From Oscillospiraceae bacterium (GTDB taxonomy: Bacteria > Bacillota > Clostridia > Oscillospirales > Ruminococcaceae): 14,479 nt of DNA. The position numbers and the translations under genes were made by a program. The stretch is from positions 1-14,479 of the forward strand of contig JAEDMD010000024.1 in NCBI GenBank assembly GCA_016303195.1, in the 5' to 3' direction. Positions 8,466-14,479 of this stretch are shown piece after piece. The notes under the pieces were generated by a model. That model searched no databases and was not told the DNA's origin. It saw only the letters and a program-made list of their open reading frames with translations. Every line of letters begins with the position of its first letter. Within the stretch, counting starts at the first letter, position 1.

Positions 8466-8504
8466 GAAGAACTTCTAAAGCATGATATAGGAAAGGATTA
8501 AACT

Positions 8505-8909
8505 ATGAACATTAAAAAAATATCAGGGGCGGTTTTGGCAGTTGGTCTGGCAGGATTTTTGATATGGGACAATGCATACAGGTTCAAAGGTGAGGGGAGA
8601 CATTTTTTAGAAGGCAGATACTATTCTGATTTTAATATCTTCAATGGAGAAGAAAAAATCGAGTTTCAGCTTGAAACAGGCGAAAAACTTCATCTTGACG
8701 CTCATATAGAGAAGGGTAAGGCAAATGTCTCATTTACTCGCAAGGGCGAAAAAAACAGCAATGTGATAAGTAATATCGAAGATGCCGATACTTATTTTAC
8801 CGCAGATCAAACAGGAAGATATGTCGTAAAAATGGATTTTAAACACGCTAAAGGTACAGTTGAGATAAAGTGTGACGATCAGGTAAAGGATAAGAACATT
8901 TACCGCTGA
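8505..8909 (+). CDS. small membrane-anchored protein, first of a tandem pair, unknown function
   Basis: Not a family I recognise. The 134-residue protein begins with a lysine-bearing N terminus and a hydrophobic segment at about residues 7-21, which fits a signal anchor or uncleaved signal peptide; no lipobox Cys is present. The rest is a soluble, probably exterior domain with alternating beta-like strands. Motifs shared with the next gene, in order: WDNAY, FNG, GEKL..D.HI.KG, DADT, and KHA.G..., ending in KDKNIY. The pattern of short strands with a late G-x-Y strand recalls PPC or GOLD-type beta-sandwich domains, but this is only a resemblance. GGAAAGGA (8490-8497) precedes the ATG. It sits 39 nt after hisH. 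Confidence 0.75.
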   Translation: MNIKKISGAVLAVGLAGFLIWDNAYRFKGEGRHFLEGRYYSDFNIFNGEEKIEFQLETGEKLHLDAHIEKGKANVSFTRKGEKNSNVISNIEDADTYFTADQTGRYVVKMDFKHAKGTVEIKCDDQVKDKNIYR

Positions 8910-8925
8910 CAGAAAGGATCAAACC

Positions 8926-9378
8926 ATGAACACTAAAAAAACAGCAATAATCATATCAGGAGCGATTTTAGCGGCAGGTACAGGCGGATTTCTTTATTGG
9001 GACAACGCATACAACTTCACATCAGGCGCTCGTGGAAGAACACTTTCATCTGATTACTATATGTCAGAATTTGAAAGATTCAACGGTACAGACAGCTTTG
9101 AACTGGAAATGGAAAAGGGCGAAAAGCTGGACTTTGACTGCCATATAGACAAGGGCTGGTCTGAGATAGAAGTGCTGGATGGCAATGAATCTGTTTTCAA
9201 ACTCAGCGGCATGGATGATGCGGATACCGATTACACAGTACAGGAAAACGGCGATTATACGCTGAAAGTCAAGGCTAAACACGCAAGGGGCTACATATTT
9301 ATCCATTTTGACGAAGACAGAAAAGACAAAAACATTTACAATTCAAGTATAGGAAATATTGGTGATATAAATGATTAA
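8926..9378 (+). CDS. small membrane-anchored protein, second of a tandem pair, unknown function
   Basis: A 150-residue paralogue of the protein just upstream. N-terminal hydrophobic anchor at about residues 7-24, then WDNAYNF, FNG, MEKGEKLDFDCHIDKG (62-77), DDADTDYT, a G-D-Y strand, KHARGYIFIHFDED and KDKNIY, followed by an extra 12-residue tail rich in Asn, Ile and Gly that the first copy lacks. The translation start regions also match: AGAAAGGATCAAACCATG here against GGAAAGGATTAAACTATG upstream, so the duplicated unit included the ribosome binding site. Only 16 nt separate it from the first copy. Its last 8 bases overlap the next small ORF. Function unknown. Confidence 0.77.
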   Translation: MNTKKTAIIISGAILAAGTGGFLYWDNAYNFTSGARGRTLSSDYYMSEFERFNGTDSFELEMEKGEKLDFDCHIDKGWSEIEVLDGNESVFKLSGMDDADTDYTVQENGDYTLKVKAKHARGYIFIHFDEDRKDKNIYNSSIGNIGDIND

Positions 9379-9520
9379 ACTGCTCGGAAAAAACAACGAT
9401 CTGCGTACAGAGGACGGAAAGATCACGAAATACGGCTATATCGTCATGGCGATCTCAACTGTGTTCGGTTTGTTGGTTTTTCTGACAGGCAGAGCGGCAT
9501 ATATCAAGTCACATAGATGA
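9371..9520 (+). CDS. 49-residue single-pass membrane protein (hypothetical)
   Basis: Not recognised. It reads MIKLLGKNNDLRTEDG..., then one hydrophobic helix at about residues 24-40 (IVMAISTVFGLLVFLTG) and a basic tail ending KSHR. It overlaps the preceding gene by 8 bases and ends 11 bases before the phosphatase start. The region between the paralogue pair and the phosphatase would otherwise be an unexplained gap of about 150 bp in a very compact array. The ribosome binding site is poor (GGTGA at 9361-9365), which lowers confidence. The charged-helix-charged layout is what a real small membrane protein looks like. Confidence 0.55.
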   Translation: MIKLLGKNNDLRTEDGKITKYGYIVMAISTVFGLLVFLTGRAAYIKSHR

Positions 9521-9531
9521 CGGAGGAAATT

Positions 9532-10218
9532 ATGGAACGCAAAAGTTTGCTTACCTGTTCGTACAACACAAGAGAACTTGGCGGCATGAGAACGGCTGAC
9601 GGCAGAACTACGAAATGCGGAGTTATCTGGCGAAGCGACGTTCCGTCAGTTCCGACTGCTGAGGACGCTGAAAAGCTCCGTGAATTGAACATCACGACGA
9701 TAATCGATATGCGGACGGAAGCGGAATGTAAAAGAACTCCCGACGGATTGGCTGACATGGAAGGCTTTGACTATCATCATTTCCCCATAACCGAGGGAAG
9801 CGGAGTTCCCGAAAGCCTTGAAGCTGTGCCGCATTCCTACATGAGTATTGCCAAAGCTGAAAATATTCCCGATGTGTGGCGGACTATTGCCGAAGCGGAA
9901 AGCGGAGTTCTTTTCCACTGCACCGCAGGCAAGGACAGAACGGGAGTTGTAAGTGCGGTAATTCTCATGGCCTGCGGAGTGGACAGAGAGACTATCGTTG
10001 ATGATTACGCTGTCAGCCGTGAATATAATCATGTGCGGCTTTCGGCATTTCTTGCGGCACATCCCGAAGTTGACAAAAATATCGTTCTTGCAAACGAAAA
10101 GAGCATGAACCGGTTTATCGATCTTTTCACAGAGCGTTTCGGAACTGTGGAAGGCTATTTTGAAGCGATCGGACTTACAGCCGAATACGCTGAAATGATA
10201 AGAAATAAATTGATATAA
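9532..10218 (+). CDS. Cys-based tyrosine/dual-specificity phosphatase family protein
   Basis: The 228-residue protein has the P-loop signature HCTAGKDRTG with nucleophile Cys130 and Arg136 (C-x5-R), and an N-terminal NTRELGGMRT motif typical of the Y_phosphatase3 group (PF13350), followed by VIWRSD and IIDMRTEAE with Asp59. Members hydrolyse phosphotyrosine or other phosphomonoesters, and some bind phosphoinositides; the natural substrate here is unknown. No signal peptide is seen, so it is probably cytoplasmic. An in-frame ATG lies at 9517, but GGAGG (9522-9526) is 5 nt before the ATG at 9532, which decides the start. It lies directly before hisA. Since the window lacks a histidinol-phosphate phosphatase, a role there is conceivable, but nothing in the sequence supports it. 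Confidence 0.88.
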   Translation: MERKSLLTCSYNTRELGGMRTADGRTTKCGVIWRSDVPSVPTAEDAEKLRELNITTIIDMRTEAECKRTPDGLADMEGFDYHHFPITEGSGVPESLEAVPHSYMSIAKAENIPDVWRTIAEAESGVLFHCTAGKDRTGVVSAVILMACGVDRETIVDDYAVSREYNHVRLSAFLAAHPEVDKNIVLANEKSMNRFIDLFTERFGTVEGYFEAIGLTAEYAEMIRNKLI

Positions 10219-10230
10219 GGAGAATCTGAA

Positions 10231-10956
10231 ATGATAATACTTCCTGCAATAGACATAAAGGACGGCAACTGCGTCCGCTTGTTCAAGGGAGATTTCAACA
10301 CTGTTGAAAAAGTCGCATCCGACTATCTTGAGACTGCAAAGAGTTTCGAGGCGGCAGGTGCGGAATGGATACATATGGTCGATCTTGACGGTGCAAAAGA
10401 GGGCAGACCCGTCAACACAAAGATATACACAGACGTAGCCGAAAAGACCAATTTAAAGGTCGAGCTTGGAGGCGGTATCAGAAGCATACAGACCATTCAG
10501 GAATACCTTGATATGGGCATTACACGAGTTATCCTCGGCTCTGTTGCACTGAAGAATCCACAGCTTGTACGTGAGGCTGTTGAAAAGTTCGGCAGTGAGA
10601 AGATAGTTGTAGGGATAGACGCAATGAATGAAATGGTTGCTACTGAGGGCTGGCTTGAAAGTTCTGATGTTCACTACATCGACCTTGCCAACAAGATGAT
10701 AGAATCGGGAGTGAAATACTTCATTTTCACCGATATCTCAAAGGACGGCACACTCTCAGGAGTTAACCGTGAACAGCTCAAAAAGCTGGCTGACGCAACA
10801 GAGGGCAGAGCAAACATCGTTGCAAGCGGTGGAGTTCATACGATGGACGATATCGTAGCCTGCAAGGAAATGGGACTTTACGGAACTATCTGCGGAAAAT
10901 CCATCTACAAGGGCACATTAAATCTCAAAGAAGCTATTGAGTATGCGGTGAAGTGA
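10231..10956 (+). CDS. hisA: phosphoribosylformimino-AICAR phosphate isomerase
   Basis: HisA is the TIM-barrel isomerase that converts ProFAR to PRFAR. The 241-residue protein has the catalytic aspartates Asp8 (in LPAIDIKDG) and Asp130 (in VVGIDA), phosphate-binding loops ELGGGIR (78-84) and ASGGVHT (198-204), the TEGW segment with Trp141, and FTDISKDGTLSG (166-177). The residues after GIDA (MNE) differ from the common RDG/KDG, a small deviation. AAGGAG (10217-10222) lies 8 nt before the ATG and overlaps the phosphatase stop. Confidence 0.96.
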   Translation: MIILPAIDIKDGNCVRLFKGDFNTVEKVASDYLETAKSFEAAGAEWIHMVDLDGAKEGRPVNTKIYTDVAEKTNLKVELGGGIRSIQTIQEYLDMGITRVILGSVALKNPQLVREAVEKFGSEKIVVGIDAMNEMVATEGWLESSDVHYIDLANKMIESGVKYFIFTDISKDGTLSGVNREQLKKLADATEGRANIVASGGVHTMDDIVACKEMGLYGTICGKSIYKGTLNLKEAIEYAVK

Positions 10957-10957
10957 T

Positions 10958-11158
10958 ATGAAAAATGTAAAACCAACTAAAGCATGGGCGTTTTCATTGA
11001 TAATATGCAGTTTATGTTCGCTTATTATCTTAATAACCACTATAATCGGCATTGAGCTGTCTGATGGTTTAAAATGCATATTGGCTATAGCTGTGCTTAT
11101 CACATTGCCGATTATGATGTATACATCATACAAGATGTTAAAGGAAGTCGAAAAATGA
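10958..11158 (+). CDS. 66-residue two-helix membrane protein, unknown function
   Basis: A short protein with two hydrophobic stretches, about residues 11-31 and 38-55, and a lysine-rich ending (KMLKEVEK). The start is one base after the hisA stop, with no good ribosome binding site, so translation may depend on coupling to hisA. The end overlaps the next ATG by four bases (ATGA). Codons are more A/T-rich (TTA, ATA, ATT) than in the flanking his genes. With the next gene it looks like one membrane-protein pair placed between hisA and hisF. No family was recognised. Confidence 0.68.
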   Translation: MKNVKPTKAWAFSLIICSLCSLIILITTIIGIELSDGLKCILAIAVLITLPIMMYTSYKMLKEVEK

Positions 11159-11712
11159 AACACCTGCGGACGGCAATAAACGTTGTTTCGTTTGCACTTC
11201 TCGGCGTGTCACTGATTTGGCTGCTGACGGTGTACGGCAGTTTTCCCGAAGAAATTGGCATTCATTTCGGCGAGGACAACGAGTTCGATGTGTACGCTTC
11301 AAAGTGGCTGGCATTTTTCCCGTTTATTGCGGGTTTCGGTCTGACAATAGTATTTACGGTCGGAGACATCGCTGTCAGCAGAGCAAAATGCATAAGTAAA
11401 AAACTAAGCGAAGATGATGATATTTTCGTAAGGAAGATCCTGCTTATCGCTTTTGATTCAATGAAGCTGTTCTGGGCGGTATTCTATACTATATGGGCGC
11501 ATTGCGTGATACATCAGACGAGAATGTTCACATTCGGCATATCCGTAAGGGATTTTCAGAAACTGCCATTATTAATTATATCGTGGGCTTTCATGGCGAT
11601 CGACAGCAAAGTTAGGCTGAAAAAATCAAAACGTTACATTATCATCGGCGAGATCATTTTGACTGTATTTATGATAATTGCAGCGATAATAGGAATTAAA
11701 TTAAGGAAGTGA
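11155..11712 (+). CDS. DUF1648-type membrane protein
   Basis: The 185-residue protein has four or five hydrophobic helices, about 8-27, 51-74, 98-117, 137-150 and 161-181. Between the first two is a segment FPEEIGIHFGEDNEFDVYASKW (residues 30-51, abridged), which follows the DUF1648 pattern of P..I..HF....D.Y.SKW. DUF1648 is the N-terminal domain of Bacillus SdpI, an immunity and signalling membrane protein; here no SdpI C-terminal motif (GYRT...W) follows. The frame is open upstream to 11074, but AAGGAA (11141-11146) 8 nt before this ATG and the ATGA overlap with the preceding gene fix the start. hisF begins 5 nt later. Function is not known. Confidence 0.8.
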   Translation: MKHLRTAINVVSFALLGVSLIWLLTVYGSFPEEIGIHFGEDNEFDVYASKWLAFFPFIAGFGLTIVFTVGDIAVSRAKCISKKLSEDDDIFVRKILLIAFDSMKLFWAVFYTIWAHCVIHQTRMFTFGISVRDFQKLPLLIISWAFMAIDSKVRLKKSKRYIIIGEIILTVFMIIAAIIGIKLRK

Positions 11713-11717
11713 AATAA

Positions 11718-12473
11718 ATGCTTGCAAAAAGAATCATCCCGTGCCTTGACGTAAGAAACGGCAAGGTAGTAAAGGGCGTAAATTTTGAAGGAGTAAAGGA
11801 CGTAGGAGACCCCGTTGAGTGTGCCGAGGAGTACAACAAACAGGGCGCTGACGAACTGGTTTTCTACGATATAACAGCATCATTCGAGGGCAGAGGAGTA
11901 TTCCTCGATGTCGTAAGAGATACGGCTAAGAAGGTGTTCGTACCGCTGACAGTGGGCGGCGGAATCAAGACCGTTGACGATATCCGTGAGGCGCTTCGTG
12001 CAGGTGCGGACAAGGTATCCGTAAACTCTCAGGCTGTGCAGAATCCTCAGCTTATCAAGGACGGAGCTGATGTTTTCGGAAGTCAGTGCATATGTGTCGG
12101 CATCGACGCTAAGAAAATAGCCGACAACAAGTGGACAGTCTATATCAACGGCGGACGTAAAGATATGGGTATCGACCTTATCGACTGGGTACACACTATC
12201 GAGAAGCTGGGAGCAGGCGAGATATGCCTTAACTCCATCGACGCTGACGGCACAAAGGAAGGCTTTGACATTGCCATGCTGAAAGCAGTATGCGACAACT
12301 GCTCAATTCCCGTAATTGCCAGCGGCGGTGCAGGAAAGATAAACGATTTCTATGAAGTTTTCGAGAAAACAGGTGCAACTGCGGCTCTTGCGGCTTCACT
12401 TTTCCACTTCAAGGAACTGACTGTCGGCGAGGTCAAGGATTATTGCCGTGGTAAGGGAGTTATCGTGAGGTAA
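11718..12473 (+). CDS. hisF: imidazole glycerol phosphate synthase, cyclase subunit
   Basis: HisF is the TIM-barrel cyclase that takes ammonia from HisH and turns PRFAR into imidazole glycerol phosphate and AICAR. The 251-residue protein carries the catalytic Asp11 (in IPCLDV) and Asp130 (in VGIDAK), phosphate loops TVGGGIK (78-84) and ASGGAGK, and the conserved [13 protein letters not shown]. Two differences from the usual VFLDITAS..E sequence are small ([12 protein letters not shown]). AAGGAAG lies upstream of the start, overlapping the end of the DUF1648 gene. Its partner hisH is far upstream in the same array. Confidence 0.97.
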   Translation: MLAKRIIPCLDVRNGKVVKGVNFEGVKDVGDPVECAEEYNKQGADELVFYDITASFEGRGVFLDVVRDTAKKVFVPLTVGGGIKTVDDIREALRAGADKVSVNSQAVQNPQLIKDGADVFGSQCICVGIDAKKIADNKWTVYINGGRKDMGIDLIDWVHTIEKLGAGEICLNSIDADGTKEGFDIAMLKAVCDNCSIPVIASGGAGKINDFYEVFEKTGATAALAASLFHFKELTVGEVKDYCRGKGVIVR

Positions 12474-12477
12474 GTCT

Positions 12478-12870
12478 ATGGAAAAGATATGGGAAGAAAT
12501 GTACGATGCGGCTAAGGCTGTACTGAATCCGAGGAGAATTTCTGAGTATGTCACAGCAGGCGAAGTTTCTGCGGCAGTTCTCAGTAAATCGGGAAAGATA
12601 TACACAGGCGTATGCATCGACACTTGTTCAACTCTCGGCATATGCGCTGAGAGAAATGCCATTTTCAACATGATAACGAACGGCGAACAGGAGATAGACA
12701 AGGTGCTTTGCATCCCTCCTGTTGAGGGCAGGGGAGCGCCATGCGGTGCTTGCCGTGAGCTTATGGTACAGCTTATGCCCGACAGCTACAAGGATATCGA
12801 GATAATGATAGACTACAAGAAAAACATTGTTATGAAGCTGGGCGAACTCACTCCCGAATGGTGGATATGA
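12478..12870 (+). CDS. cytidine deaminase-like zinc enzyme, substrate uncertain
   Basis: The 130-residue protein has the cytidine deaminase-fold zinc site: Cys56-Ala-Glu58 (in GICAERNAIF) and Cys89-x2-Cys92 (in GAPCGACRE). Length suits tetrameric CDA or blasticidin-S deaminase types. Where typical CDAs have an N-x-E motif that holds the ribose (as in NIENASYG), this protein has CIDTCSTLG, and the N-terminal F.VGAA stretch reads VSAAVLS. Thus zinc-dependent deamination is likely, but free cytidine as substrate is not assured. GAGG (12467-12470) lies 7 nt before the ATG. It follows hisF by 4 nt, and its stop overlaps the next start. Confidence 0.87.
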   Translation: MEKIWEEMYDAAKAVLNPRRISEYVTAGEVSAAVLSKSGKIYTGVCIDTCSTLGICAERNAIFNMITNGEQEIDKVLCIPPVEGRGAPCGACRELMVQLMPDSYKDIEIMIDYKKNIVMKLGELTPEWWI

Positions 12871-13601
12871 GTTACATAATCAGCGCAAAGCTGAACGATA
12901 TTTCCGGGAGTGCGGACTATACGGCAGATATCCCTGCGGTGCGGTGTCTTGCGGAGATGGATGAGCTGAGATTTGACAATGCGGTCACATACTTTGTTGG
13001 TGAGAACGGCACAGGAAAATCAACACTGCTTGAAGCGATAGCTGTAAAATACGGCTTCAATGCGGAGGGCGGTTCACTGAATTTCTCATTTTCCACAAGA
13101 GCGACCCATTCCGCCCTGCATAATGAACTGAAGCTGATAAAGGGCATCGAGCGGCCGAGAACAGGCTTTTTCCTGCGGTCTGAGAGCTTCTACAATGCGG
13201 CTACTTATATTGAGGAAGCCGACGGCGGAAGCGGAAAAGTGCTGGCAGGCTACGGCGGTATATCTCTCCATGAACAGTCACACGGCGAGAGCTTTTTCTC
13301 GCTGGTGATGAACCGTTTCCGTGGCAGAGGGCTTTACATCCTCGACGAGCCCGAAGCGGCGCTTTCGCCTTCACGGCAGATGTCGCTCCTGATAAGGATG
13401 AATGAACTTGTGAAGCAGGGAAGCCAGTTTATAATCGTGACACATTCGCCGATAGTCCTTGCATATCCCGATTCGCTGATATATCAGTTCAATGAGTACG
13501 GGATCGAAGTGACGGATTACAAGGATACCGAGACTTACAGCGTGATGAAAGCATTCATGGACAGTCCTGAGCGTATGCTGAGGAATCTTTTCGAGGAGTG
13601 A
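12867..13601 (+). CDS. COG3910-type predicted ATPase (ABC/SMC-like fold)
   Basis: The 244-residue P-loop ATPase has Walker A VGENGTGKST (44-53), a signature-like region HEQSHGES (135-142), Walker B LYILDEPEAALSP (156-168) and a switch His193 in IIVTHSP. The order and wording match the small stand-alone ATPases of COG3910, which are related to ABC and SMC heads and have no known function. No membrane domain or long coiled coil is present. ATG at 12867 overlaps the deaminase stop as ATGA; another in-frame ATG lies at 12858, and neither has a good ribosome binding site, so the start is uncertain by three codons. ATP binding is a firm inference, biological role unknown. Confidence 0.88.
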   Translation: MSYIISAKLNDISGSADYTADIPAVRCLAEMDELRFDNAVTYFVGENGTGKSTLLEAIAVKYGFNAEGGSLNFSFSTRATHSALHNELKLIKGIERPRTGFFLRSESFYNAATYIEEADGGSGKVLAGYGGISLHEQSHGESFFSLVMNRFRGRGLYILDEPEAALSPSRQMSLLIRMNELVKQGSQFIIVTHSPIVLAYPDSLIYQFNEYGIEVTDYKDTETYSVMKAFMDSPERMLRNLFEE

Positions 13602-13605
13602 TATA

Positions 13606-14004
13606 ATGGCATTTACAGAATATCTGATATCAATGGCATTTGCGGTATTCACCGCCGCTGCGTTCATTCTGGCAGGGATAGCGCTGGTACGCAATGCGGA
13701 CATGGAGATAAATGACACATTCGGCTATCGGACACAGCGCTCAACGCAGAACAAGGAAACATGGCATTTTGCCAATGTCCACAGCGGAAAAATATCGATT
13801 ATCGGCGGAGTTATCGGGCTTGCGTTAATAATACTCACAGCACTGATAATGGAAATGATTGGAGTGAACAAAATGGCATGGCTGGTGGGAGTTATCCTTG
13901 AACTGGTCATCGTGTTCACGGTCATTCCGATAAATATTGCATCTACCGAGAATCAGCTTAAAAAACGATTTGGCGATAAGGAGGAAAGCAATGATAAAGG
14001 TTGA
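13606..14004 (+). CDS. SdpI-family C-terminal-type membrane protein
   Basis: The 132-residue protein has three hydrophobic helices, about 6-28, 63-83 and 88-110. Between the first two is the SdpI-family loop with N36, FGYRT (39-43), W53 and N57, followed by G61. In Bacillus this motif belongs to SdpI, which gives immunity to the SdpC toxin and sequesters the regulator SdpR; other members have no known role. Here the DUF1648 half is absent but a DUF1648-type gene is present 1.9 kb upstream in the same array. GAGGAG (13593-13598) lies 7 nt before the ATG. The end overlaps hisI by 14 bases in another frame. No SdpR-like or SdpC-like gene was seen nearby. Confidence 0.85.
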   Translation: MAFTEYLISMAFAVFTAAAFILAGIALVRNADMEINDTFGYRTQRSTQNKETWHFANVHSGKISIIGGVIGLALIILTALIMEMIGVNKMAWLVGVILELVIVFTVIPINIASTENQLKKRFGDKEESNDKG

Positions 14005-14335
14005 CATGAACGATCTCGACAAATTTTTCGTAAAGGGGGAGCTTATCCCTGCGATATGCTACGAGGTCAACACAAAAACAGTTCTTATGCTTGCATACAT
14101 GAACAAGGAGAGCCTGAAAAAGACTCTTGAAACAGGCTACACATGGTTCTGGAGCAGGTCAAGACAGGAATACTGGAACAAGGGCGCAACAAGCGGTCAT
14201 TTGCAGAAAGTAGTCTCCATTTACGGCGACTGCGATAATGATACTCTGCTTGTAAATGTTGAGCAGACAGGAGTTGCCTGTCATACAGGAAGTTACAGTT
14301 GTTTCTTCAACGAGCTTTACAATTCGGAAGAATAA
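13991..14335 (+). CDS. hisI: phosphoribosyl-AMP cyclohydrolase
   Basis: HisI opens the purine ring of phosphoribosyl-AMP to give ProFAR. The 114-residue protein is the stand-alone cyclohydrolase, without a fused HisE domain. Seen: LMLAYMN (32-38), the [17 protein letters not shown] core (53-70), the metal-binding DCDND (80-84) and [10 protein letters not shown] (96-105) with Cys97, His98 and Cys104. The frame is open upstream to 13937, but AAGGAGG (13978-13984) lies 6 nt before this ATG and decides the start. It overlaps the SdpI-like gene. No hisE follows in the remaining 144 bases. Confidence 0.96.
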   Translation: MIKVDMNDLDKFFVKGELIPAICYEVNTKTVLMLAYMNKESLKKTLETGYTWFWSRSRQEYWNKGATSGHLQKVVSIYGDCDNDTLLVNVEQTGVACHTGSYSCFFNELYNSEE

Positions 14336-14336
14336 A

Positions 14337-14421
14337 AAATTTGCAGGGAACGCCGCCCTCGGCGTTCTGCAAGAATGAAATAAGTACCAAATGAACACTG
14401 ATTGCAGTGTTCCCTGAATTT
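14337..14421. repeat. nested, overlapping hairpins after hisI
   Basis: Hairpin 1: TTGCAG-(GG)-AACGCCG (14341-14355) pairs with CGGCGTT-CTGCAA (14360-14372), loop CCCT, 13 pairs with a 2-nt bulge. Hairpin 2: GAACACTG-ATTG-CAGTGTTC (14393-14412), eight perfect pairs. In addition CAGGGAAC (14344-14351) can pair with GTTCCCTG (14409-14416), extended by AAATT/AATTT beyond a 2-nt bulge, closing the whole element but excluding full formation of hairpins 1 and 2. On the + strand there is no good U-tract. On the - strand hairpin 1 is followed by AAATTTTTTATT, so it could act as a leftward terminator. Confidence 0.65.
14341..14372 (-). terminator. possible leftward rho-independent terminator
   Basis: Read on the - strand, the strong GC-rich stem is followed immediately by a run of six T residues (complement of 14334-14342). 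This would stop transcription arriving from the right, before it enters hisI. It could also serve as the 3' end of the his message by folding alone, but the + strand lacks a U-tract. Confidence 0.4.
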
Positions 14422-14439
14422 ATTTAAAGGAGACCAGCT

Positions 14440-14454
14440 ATGAAAAGTCAATAG
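14440..14454 (+). other. four-codon ORF with strong ribosome binding site at window edge
   Basis: AAAGGAG (14426-14432) lies 7 nt before an ATG that opens only Met-Lys-Ser-Gln-stop; after that the frame reads a further short lysine-rich stretch to another stop. It may be a minimal leader ORF, the broken start of a gene, or the result of a base error. The window ends 25 bases later, so it cannot be settled here. Confidence 0.3.
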
Positions 14455-14479
14455 AAAAAAGAAAGAATTAACAAATAAT

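Noticed and set aside
8505..9378. Lipoproteins
   Set aside because: Neither N-terminal hydrophobic segment is followed by a lipobox cysteine, so a membrane anchor is more likely.
9646..10374. 242-codon - strand open frame across the phosphatase and hisA
   Set aside because: It spans two real genes and their spacer in antisense and has no recognisable motif.
11074..11154. Longer N terminus for the DUF1648 protein
   Set aside because: It would run through most of the second half of the 66-residue gene; the ribosome binding site and ATGA overlap favour 11155.

Overview
The window looks like a chromosomal piece of a low-to-moderate-GC Gram-positive anaerobe, most likely a Clostridia member related to Ruminococcus (inference). 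The signs are a PolC-type replicative polymerase, a short HisG paired with a HisZ regulatory subunit, strong GGAGG-type ribosome binding sites, and frequent AGA arginine codons. All convincing genes lie on the + strand. No phage, IS, CRISPR, tRNA or rRNA was recognised.

Layout. Positions 1-2018 hold the C-terminal part of polC. Positions 2019-2244 form a 226-bp spacer with a candidate promoter, an overlapping dyad that could be an operator, and a long inverted repeat with internal hairpins. From 2245 to 14335 runs one tightly packed array, largely joined by ATGA or TAATG overlaps: hisZ-hisG-hisD, a membrane protein gene, a possible attenuator, hisC-hisB-hisH, two tandem paralogous membrane-anchored proteins, a 49-codon membrane ORF, a Cys-based phosphatase, hisA, two membrane proteins (66 aa, and a DUF1648 type), hisF, a cytidine-deaminase-like protein, a COG3910-type ATPase, an SdpI-like membrane protein, and hisI. 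After hisI comes a compact set of overlapping hairpins, then a strong ribosome binding site in front of a four-codon ORF at the window edge.

How the genes fit together. HisG/HisZ, HisI, HisA, HisH/HisF, HisB, HisC and HisD cover histidine synthesis from PRPP and ATP except two steps. No HisE (PRA-PH) and no recognisable histidinol-phosphate phosphatase is present, so these are either outside the window or supplied by an unrecognised protein. Nine non-his genes sit between the his genes: six (5350, 8505, 8926, 9371, 10958, 11155) have no obvious metabolic link and SdpI-like 13606 makes a seventh membrane protein, besides the phosphatase, deaminase and ATPase. 

The most interesting features are this stacking of membrane and surface genes inside a biosynthetic operon; a DUF1648-type protein and an SdpI C-terminal-type protein as two separate genes of the same array, two domains that are fused in Bacillus SdpI; the tandem duplication at 8505-9378; and the regulatory-looking spacers at 2019-2244, 6133-6207 and 14336-14440.
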